DNA from: Pleomorphomonas carboxyditropha
GTDB lineage: Bacteria > Pseudomonadota > Alphaproteobacteria > Rhizobiales > Pleomorphomonadaceae
Direction: 5' to 3'
Assembly (NCBI RefSeq): GCF_002770725.1
Contig: NZ_NQVN01000001.1
Span: 806,001 to 870,000, forward strand
DNA: 64,000 nt
Shown here: positions 57,973 to 64,000 of the stretch, piece by piece
How positions within the stretch are numbered: position 1 is the stretch's first letter
Layout: the number at the start of each line of letters is the position of its first letter
Notes under the pieces: generated by a model
Database searches by the model: none
What the model saw: the letters and a program-made list of their open reading frames with translations, nothing else
Told to the model about the DNA's origin: nothing
Made by a program: the position numbers and the translations under genes

Positions 57973-58956
57973 ATGAAATACAAGACGGTCGCGGCTCTGC
58001 CGCATGCCCGTTTCTCGACGATCGGCTTTGGCTGCTGGTCGCTTGGAGCCCAGTCCGGCTGGCGCAATTCGAACGACGAGGAGTCCATTGCCACCGTGCA
58101 CAAGGCCATCGACTGCGGCGTGACGTTTTTCGACACGGCGCCGGTCTATGGTTTCCACGGCTCCGAAACCCTGCTCGGCAGGGCGCTGGGGGAGCGCCGC
58201 GACAGGATTTTCCTGGCGAGCAAGTGCGGCCTTCTCTGGGACGACAGCCACACGACCCGACGGGATCTGTCTCATGACGCGGTCATTGCCGATGTGGAAG
58301 GGTCGCTAAGCCGGCTCAGGACGGATCATCTCGATCTCCTGCAACTGCACTGGCCCGACCACGCCACTCCGCTCGAGGAAACAGCGCGCGCCCTCCATCA
58401 TCTGTTGGATCAAGGCAAGATCCGTGCGGTGGGCGTCACCAACTACTCGGTCGCCGACACGCTGGCGCTGGCAAAGCTCGTTCCGGTGAGCTCCTACCAG
58501 GGGCTCTACAATATGCTGGAGCGAAATACCGACAGCTATCACGACATTCCGCTGGAATACGAAGCCGAGCGGGAAATTCTGCCGTTCTGTCTGGAAAATG
58601 GCATGGCGTTCCTGCCTTACAGTCCACTGTTCCAGGGCCTGTTGACCGGCCGCTTCAACGCCGACAGCAAGTTTGGCTCCGACGATATCCGCTCCGCCAA
58701 TCCGAAGCTCGCCGGCAATGGCTACCGGCGGTATGTCGCGGCGGTTGACGACCTGAAGCCGATCGCCGAGGCGGCGGGCATCAGCATGACGCACATGGCG
58801 CTCGCCTGGCTCTGCCAGAATCCGGCTGTGACCTCGGTGCTATGCGGCGCTCACCGGCCCGATCAGATCGCCGACAACGCGGCCGCCGCCGATGTTGTCC
58901 TTTCCGAGAGAACTCTCAATGACATCAAGGAGGTGCTCGAGCGACACGATCTTTGA
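57973..58956 (+). CDS. Aldo/keto reductase
   Basis: This 327-residue NADPH-linked reductase has the AKR tetrad: Asp and Tyr in FFDTAPVYGFHGSE, Lys in LASKCG and His in LLQLHWPD. GVTNYS and the C-terminal NPAVTSVLCGAHRPDQI bind the nicotinamide cofactor. It lies 23 bases after the aldolase gene. It probably reduces or oxidises the sugar or aldehyde product in this pathway. Confidence 0.9.
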   Translation: MKYKTVAALPHARFSTIGFGCWSLGAQSGWRNSNDEESIATVHKAIDCGVTFFDTAPVYGFHGSETLLGRALGERRDRIFLASKCGLLWDDSHTTRRDLSHDAVIADVEGSLSRLRTDHLDLLQLHWPDHATPLEETARALHHLLDQGKIRAVGVTNYSVADTLALAKLVPVSSYQGLYNMLERNTDSYHDIPLEYEAEREILPFCLENGMAFLPYSPLFQGLLTGRFNADSKFGSDDIRSANPKLAGNGYRRYVAAVDDLKPIAEAAGISMTHMALAWLCQNPAVTSVLCGAHRPDQIADNAAAADVVLSERTLNDIKEVLERHDL

Positions 58957-59027
58957 GATTGCTTGGAGGAGCATTTGAAGCATGTCACGGCGGGCAATCC
59001 TGCCGCCGGAATTGTCGTGGAGGAAAC

Positions 59028-60008
59028 ATGAAAAAGCTCATCATCGGGTTGTGCGCCGCGACCGCGCTGGCGCTGGTCACGGGCTCGGCTTTCGCCAAGG
59101 ACCCCGTCGAAGTCACCGTCATCATCAAGGCCACCAACTCGGAATTCTGGCAGGCGGTGCTGGTCGGCGCCCAGAACTACGCCAAGGAGCACGAAGGCGT
59201 CACCGTCACCACCAACGGTCCGCCGTCGGAGGCCGACATCGAGCAACAGGTCTCGATCCTCGAGGACACCGTCTCGCGCGGGCCGCATGGCATCGTCATC
59301 TCATCGACCAGCTCGGAGGCCACCGTTCCGGCCATCGAGAGGGCGATGGACCAGGGCATTCCGGTCGTCACCATCGACAATCGCGTCAAGACCGACAAGG
59401 TCACCTCGTTCCTCGCCACCGATAACGTCGCCGGCGGCAAGATGGCCGCCCAGCAGATGGTCGAGCAGTTGAAGGCGGCCGGCAAGCCGCTCGAGGGCAA
59501 GGTCGCCCTCATCAGCTCGATGGCCGGCGTGCAGGTACTGATCGACCGCGACACCGGCTTCGAAGAGGGCCTGAAGGAATATGCGCCGGGATTGACGCTG
59601 ATGACGCCGCGCTACGTCAACAACGACATCTTCACCGCCGTCAACACGGCTCAGGATCTCGTTCTGTCGAATCCGGACCTCGTCGGAATCTTCGCCGACA
59701 ACAACACCACCGGCAGTGGCGTCGCCAAGGTTTTGAGCGAAACCGGCAAGCAGGATGCCATCGTGGCGGTCGCCTTCGATTCCGATCCGCAGGAAGTCGA
59801 GGCGCTGCGGTCCGGCGCCCTCAAGGCGCTGGTGGTCCAGGATCCCTACGGCATGGGGTACAAGGGCGTCGACAGCGTGATCCGCGCGCTCGCCGGCGAA
59901 AAGCTGCCCGCCTATGTCGATACCGGCGCCAATATCGTCACCAAGGCGAACATGGACGAGGAGACGTACAAGAATCTTCTCGATCCGCTGGGCCGAGCCA
60001 TCAAGTGA
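59028..60008 (+). CDS. CUT2 sugar-binding periplasmic protein
   Basis: This 326-residue protein has a signal peptide (MKKLIIGLCAATALALVTGSAFA) and a ribose-binding-type fold with KATNSEFWQAVLVGA, GIVISSTSSEATV, TIDNRV and ADNNTTGSGVA. ATG 59028 follows TGGAGGAAAC. A hairpin after the stop separates it from the ATPase gene. Ligand unknown. Confidence 0.92.
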   Translation: MKKLIIGLCAATALALVTGSAFAKDPVEVTVIIKATNSEFWQAVLVGAQNYAKEHEGVTVTTNGPPSEADIEQQVSILEDTVSRGPHGIVISSTSSEATVPAIERAMDQGIPVVTIDNRVKTDKVTSFLATDNVAGGKMAAQQMVEQLKAAGKPLEGKVALISSMAGVQVLIDRDTGFEEGLKEYAPGLTLMTPRYVNNDIFTAVNTAQDLVLSNPDLVGIFADNNTTGSGVAKVLSETGKQDAIVAVAFDSDPQEVEALRSGALKALVVQDPYGMGYKGVDSVIRALAGEKLPAYVDTGANIVTKANMDEETYKNLLDPLGRAIK

Positions 60009-60031
60009 CCCTCGTCAAGTGAGCCAGGGAG

Positions 60032-60055
60032 AGGTCGGCGCCACGGTGCCGACCT
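60032..60055 (+). repeat. Stem-loop after the binding-protein gene
   Basis: AGGTCGGC (60032-60039) and GCCGACCT (60048-60055) are perfect complements, extended by three further pairs including a wobble. TT follows. Position is equivalent to the hairpins at 34796 and 45059. Confidence 0.55.
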
Positions 60056-60083
60056 TTCCGATGATCCGCGGAGGAGGATGGCC

Positions 60084-61577
60084 ATGGCCGAGCTGATAGC
60101 CGCGCGCGGCATTTCCAAAGCTTTCCCGGGCGTGCGGGCGCTCGATCAGGTCGATTTCGTGCTGCGACCGGGCGAGGTTCACGCGCTGGTCGGCGAAAAC
60201 GGCGCCGGCAAGTCGACACTTATCAAGATACTGATGGGCGTCTACCGGCGGGACGCCGGCACGCTTTCGATCAAGGGACGGGACGTCCACGATTTCAGCC
60301 CGCAGGCCGCGCAAGCCTGCGGCATGGCGGCGGTCTATCAGGATATTTCTCTGGCCCGCAGCCTGACGGTCGGTGAGAATTTCTTCCTCGGCCATATGCC
60401 GACGACCGGCTGGGGTATCGTCGACTGGGCCAAGGCCTACGAGCAGTGCGGGAGGCTGCTCGGAGAACTCGGCCTCGACGACATCGATCCGCGCGCGACG
60501 CTCAGCAGCCTGTCGGTGGCCAAGCAGGAGATGGTGGCCATCGCCAAGCCGGTGTTCGAGAACGCCGACATCCTGGTGTTCGACGAACCCACCGCGCTGC
60601 TTGCCAGCGAGGAGACGGAAATCCTGTTCTCGATCATTCGGCGGCTGCGCGACGAGGGCAAGGGCATCGTCTACATCTCCCACCGACTGGAGGAGATCTT
60701 CGCCATCTGCGACAGCGTGACCGTTCTGAAGGACGGCCGCCATGTCCGCACCATGCCGGTCTCCGACACCAACCCGGACGAACTCGTGCGGCTGATGGTC
60801 GGCCGGTCCATGGAAGACATGTACACGATCCGCCGCTCGCCGCCCGGAGAGGTTGCCCTCAAGGTCGAGGGATTGACGCGCGAGCCGCGCTTTCGCGACA
60901 TCGGCTTCGACGTGCATCACGGCGAGATTTTCGGCTTGTTTGGGCTCGTCGGGTCGGGGCGCACGGAAATCATGCGGGCGATCTTCGGGGCCGATCCCGT
61001 CGAGCGCGGCGAAATCCGCCTCGACGGCAGGCCGGTGCGTTTCACCCATCCGAGCCAGGCCATCGCGGCGGGCATCGGCTTCATGAGCGAAGACCGCAAG
61101 AACCAGTCGATCGCCCTGCCTCTGTCGGTGCGGACCAACATCAATCTGGCCAACTATCCGGCGATTTCGCCGTTCGGCGTCGTCAATCGAACCGCCGAGC
61201 GAGAGGCGGCTCGAACCTATATCGACCGGTTGGCGATCAAGACGCCGTCCGATGCGGTGGCCATCCGCAATCTCAGCGGCGGCAACCAGCAGAAGGTCGT
61301 GCTCGGAAAGAACCTTGCGAGCAAATCGCGGATTCTCGTCTGCGACGAGCCAACCATCGGCGTCGATGTCGGCGCCAAGAGCGAGATCTACAAGATCTTC
61401 GAGAAGCTGACGGAAGAGGGTGTCGCCATCCTCCTGGTCTCCTCCTACCTCCCTGAAATCATGGGTTTGGCGGACCGAATACTCGTCATCTACGAAGGTC
61501 GCCAGATGGGAATAGTCGAGCGCTCGGCGTTCGACGAGGAGCGGCTGGTTCGCCTGGCATCCGGACTTCAGGCCTGA
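60084..61577 (+). CDS. CUT2 sugar ABC transporter ATPase
   Basis: This 497-residue tandem ABC protein has GENGAGKST, first signature LSVAKQEM, ILVFDEPTALL, then GLVGSGRTE and LSGGNQQK in the second half. Two ATGs are close; I chose 60084 because GGAGG touches the earlier one at 60078. It drives the permease 18 bases downstream. Confidence 0.92.
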   Translation: MAELIAARGISKAFPGVRALDQVDFVLRPGEVHALVGENGAGKSTLIKILMGVYRRDAGTLSIKGRDVHDFSPQAAQACGMAAVYQDISLARSLTVGENFFLGHMPTTGWGIVDWAKAYEQCGRLLGELGLDDIDPRATLSSLSVAKQEMVAIAKPVFENADILVFDEPTALLASEETEILFSIIRRLRDEGKGIVYISHRLEEIFAICDSVTVLKDGRHVRTMPVSDTNPDELVRLMVGRSMEDMYTIRRSPPGEVALKVEGLTREPRFRDIGFDVHHGEIFGLFGLVGSGRTEIMRAIFGADPVERGEIRLDGRPVRFTHPSQAIAAGIGFMSEDRKNQSIALPLSVRTNINLANYPAISPFGVVNRTAEREAARTYIDRLAIKTPSDAVAIRNLSGGNQQKVVLGKNLASKSRILVCDEPTIGVDVGAKSEIYKIFEKLTEEGVAILLVSSYLPEIMGLADRILVIYEGRQMGIVERSAFDEERLVRLASGLQA

Positions 61578-61595
61578 GGCGCGAGAGCGGAGGAT

Positions 61596-62588
61596 ATGAT
61601 TGTGGCAAATATTATGGAAACCAAGCCGCGTCAGGGCATCGCCGTGCTCGGCAAATACAACATCGGCACCAGCGCCACGCTGCTGGCCATCGTGGTCGTG
61701 CTGTTCGTGTTCCTGAGCTTGACGTCCGCGGTCTTTCCGACGCCGGGAAACCTGTCCAATCTTCTCCGGCAGACGTCGATCAACGGCATCATCGCACTCG
61801 GCATGCTGATGGTGATCATCACCGCCGGCATCGACCTATCGGTCGGCGCCGTGGTGGCGATCGCCGGCATCGTCAATGCCCTGATGCTGCAAGCCGGCGT
61901 GTCGATGTGGGTCAGCATTCCGCTGACGCTCGTCATCGGCGCGGCCATCGGCGTGTTCAACGGCATCCTCATCCATGAAGTGTCGATCACTCCCTTCATC
62001 GCCACGCTGGGGACGCTGACCATTGTCCGGGGATTGGTGATGATCATGTCGGGTGCCCGTATGGTCGCCAACCTGCCCAAAGAATTCGGGCAGATCGCCT
62101 CCGGCGACATCTTCGGCATCCCCAGCATGTTCATCATCTGGATGGCGCTGTTCCTGGTGACGGTATTCCTGCTCAACTACACCCAACTCGGTCGCAACTT
62201 CTTCATCATCGGCTCGAGCAAGGAAGTGGCCCGCCTGTCGGGCATCCGCCTGCGCATCAACATGTACACGGTCTACGGCCTTTCCAGCCTCTATGCGGCG
62301 CTGGCCGGCATCCTGCTCAGCTCGCGCCTCAGCATGGGCGTGCCGACGGCGGGCATTTCCTACGAGCTCGACGCCATCGCGGCGGTGGTGATCGGCGGCG
62401 GCAGCCTGTTCGGCGCGGCCGGCAGCGCCATCGGCGCGGTGCTGGGGGCGATCATCATGCAGACCATCCGCAACGGCGGCAACCTGCTCGGCATCGATCC
62501 GTTCGCGCTGCAGGTGATCATTGGCGCCCTGATCCTGATCGCTGTCGGTATCGACCAGTTTCGAATGCGGAGGGCGGAAAAGGGATAA
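61596..62588 (+). CDS. CUT2 sugar ABC transporter permease
   Basis: This 330-residue RbsC-type permease has AGIDLSVGAVVAIA near residue 80 and eight to ten membrane helices. Start is ATG 61596 (or GTG 61602, which is better spaced to GGAGG). Last gene of the RpiR-led operon. Confidence 0.92.
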   Translation: MIVANIMETKPRQGIAVLGKYNIGTSATLLAIVVVLFVFLSLTSAVFPTPGNLSNLLRQTSINGIIALGMLMVIITAGIDLSVGAVVAIAGIVNALMLQAGVSMWVSIPLTLVIGAAIGVFNGILIHEVSITPFIATLGTLTIVRGLVMIMSGARMVANLPKEFGQIASGDIFGIPSMFIIWMALFLVTVFLLNYTQLGRNFFIIGSSKEVARLSGIRLRINMYTVYGLSSLYAALAGILLSSRLSMGVPTAGISYELDAIAAVVIGGGSLFGAAGSAIGAVLGAIIMQTIRNGGNLLGIDPFALQVIIGALILIAVGIDQFRMRRAEKG

Positions 62589-62773
62589 TCCCGGAGATCG
62601 CGGGGAAAATATCCGGATGCGAGAAGAGGTAAATGCGACCGACGCCGGAGACGGAGCCTGCCTTTCGGGTCGCACGGTCCGACTTCACATGGACTGACCT
62701 TCTGGTGCAGGAGCATTCAGCCAATGCCTCCTGTCACCAGAGGACTAGCAGTTAGAGTCGGCGGCGATCGATG

Positions 62774-63460
62774 TCAGGATCTGTTCATTCCGGAATCGGC
62801 GGCAGCTATGTCCTTGACGTGCTCGGCATACGTCGAGCTCACTCGGTCGATATGTTGCCTTAGCACTGCGAGACAGGCTGGAAGGTCACGCGCCCGGATA
62901 AGGTCGAGCATCTGGTGATGCTCTTGGTCCGAGCGACGTGTGTGGTCCGGTTTATGGGAAAGATGAGTTCTGAGTGCCGCCAGCTTGCCAACGTAAAGCG
63001 TGTAGGTGCTTTCAAGGTAGCTGTTGTCGCAGCACTCGAAGAAGACCTGATGATAGTCGGTATCGGCGGCGAGATACGCGCGTTCGTCGCCTGCCGCATG
63101 CGCCTTTTCCATGCGCCCCACCACAGCGGAAAGCCGCTCGGCGAGTTGCTCGGGGTTGCGCCCGAGCGCATAGCGGAGCGCCGCTTCCTCAAGAGCAAAA
63201 CGCAGCTCACAGATATCGCGAATCTCCCGCGCCGATAGCGTAAAGACCGTAACGCCACGCTGCGGGTAAATATTGACCAACCCCTCTAGCCGCAGTTGCG
63301 CCAGCGCTTCCCGCACCGGCGTTTTGGACACGTTGAGCTTTTCGGCGAGTTGGCGCTCCGACAACACCTCACCCAACCGAAAGTCACCCTCGACGATGGC
63401 GTGGCGAAGCCGGCTGGCGACTTCCTCGGCAATTGAGCGTGGGCGCTCGATGGGGTGCAT
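62774..63460 (-). CDS. GntR-family regulator with FCD domain (FadR subfamily)
   Basis: This 228-residue regulator has an N-terminal winged helix (LSERQLAEKLNVSKTPVREALAQL, about residues 33-57) and a C-terminal FCD domain with metal-type ligands in DTDYHQVFFECCDN and SDQEHHQML. The start at 63460 has AGGAGA upstream. It is upstream on the same strand as nothing else visible and follows the CUT1 ATPase fragment by 172 bases, so it may regulate that operon. FCD ligands are usually carboxylates or sugar acids. Confidence 0.9.
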   Translation of the reverse strand: MHPIERPRSIAEEVASRLRHAIVEGDFRLGEVLSERQLAEKLNVSKTPVREALAQLRLEGLVNIYPQRGVTVFTLSAREIRDICELRFALEEAALRYALGRNPEQLAERLSAVVGRMEKAHAAGDERAYLAADTDYHQVFFECCDNSYLESTYTLYVGKLAALRTHLSHKPDHTRRSDQEHHQMLDLIRARDLPACLAVLRQHIDRVSSTYAEHVKDIAAADSGMNRS

Positions 63461-63632
63461 CCTGTCTCCTGGATTTCGCCGTCGACTGGCTCTTGATGAA
63501 ACAGCTTTTTGGAGCCCGTCAATAGAAATCTCCGGGGCGAAGGTTCACGCTCGAAATGCCCATCGGGCGATCGCTAGATCTCCATCCGTTTGCACAACAC
63601 TAAAGCTCTGATTGTGATGGGGCTTCCGTTCT

Positions 63633-64000
63633 TCAGACGTCCATCGGTTCGAGAGCGAGTCTCTGGCCGTTTCCGGCGTCGAAAAGATGTCCCTGGCCTT
63701 CCTCGAAGGCGATTGAGAGCCGGTCGCCGACGGCAATCGGAAGCCGGCGGCGGATGAGGGCGACCAGTTTTTCGCCGGCGGCATCGACCACGACGTGGGT
63801 TTCCGAGCCGGTCGGTTCGACCACGTCGACGCGGGCGTCGAGGCCCTCGGCATCGGACACCAGAATGTGCTCCGGCCGGATACCGAACTCCACCTGCCGT
63901 CCGACAAGTTCCGCCGGGTAGGGGCCGACGGCGATGACCGCGCCGGAGGCGACCTTCAGGCCGGCCTGGCCGGCTTCGAGGGTGCCGGCGATGAAGTTCA
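63633..64000 (-). CDS. Sugar ABC transporter ATPase, C-terminal TOBE part (5' end outside window)
   Basis: The reverse strand reads open from the window edge to a stop at 63633, giving about 122 residues. FGIRPEHILV and the following TOBE domain (VEPTGSETHVVVDAAG; GHLFDAGNGQRL) match the end of UgpC/MalK-type ATPases. The N-terminal ATPase domain lies beyond the window. It belongs to a second CUT1 importer. Confidence 0.85.
   Translation of the reverse strand, partial: NFIAGTLEAGQAGLKVASGAVIAVGPYPAELVGRQVEFGIRPEHILVSDAEGLDARVDVVEPTGSETHVVVDAAGEKLVALIRRRLPIAVGDRLSIAFEEGQGHLFDAGNGQRLALEPMDV

Overview
The window comes from a GC-rich alphaproteobacterium, most likely a member of the Hyphomicrobiales (Rhizobiales). 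The evidence is the gene content: many sugar ABC importers, a DctB/DctD-type two-component pair and a YcaO/TfuA pair of the kind first met near trifolitoxin genes. I see no rRNA, tRNA, insertion sequence, phage gene or CRISPR array. Almost all of it is catabolic and transport operons.

Layout. 1-7.9 kb: a LacI-regulated CUT1 sugar operon (binding protein, two permeases, ATPase, a cysteine-free MDR dehydrogenase, two TIM-barrel isomerases). 8-14.4 kb: a CUT2 (ribose-type) operon ending in a beta-propeller protein and an FAD-linked lactate/glycolate dehydrogenase. 15-19.7 kb: a 2-hydroxycarboxylate transporter followed by a DctB/DctD-like pair, with a good sigma-54 promoter and paired upstream palindromes. 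20-23 kb: an orphan polyol-type binding protein next to a chemoreceptor. 23-28.1 kb: a complete Dpp/Opp-type importer. 28.2-37.4 kb: OsmC, a GntR/UTRA regulator, a class I aldolase with an FGGY kinase, and a divergent DhaK-DhaL kinase with a CUT2 importer. 37.5-48.8 kb: a pentitol/L-xylulose operon (CUT2 importer, pentulose kinase, LyxK, UlaE, SDR dehydrogenase) with a divergent AraC regulator and a further FGGY kinase. 54.2-62.6 kb: another sugar locus (ABM protein, FGGY kinase, RpiR regulator, DeoC-like aldolase, aldo/keto reductase, CUT2 importer). 62.8-64 kb: an FCD-type GntR regulator and the end of another CUT1 ATPase.

The part that is not ordinary sugar metabolism is 49.1-54.2 kb. An XRE regulator and a large SARP/BTAD-type regulator precede a small protein whose C-terminus carries two copies of SGRxS. 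A YcaO cyclodehydratase/thioamidase homologue and a TfuA homologue follow with a four-base overlap, and then a 76-residue orphan protein and a strong terminator. This looks like a compact RiPP locus with its own regulator and no visible exporter or protease. It is the best candidate here for an undescribed system.

Regulatory structure readable from the sequence: a LacI-type operator over a promoter (6755-6792); sigma-54 elements (14778-14794) with two TCCGGA-N2-TCCGGA palindromes 33 bases apart; and a set of TTGTCNGTA-N3-TACNGACAA sites that connect the GntR/UTRA gene with the aldolase, dihydroxyacetone-type kinase and SDR operons. Several binding-protein genes are followed by strong stem-loops.
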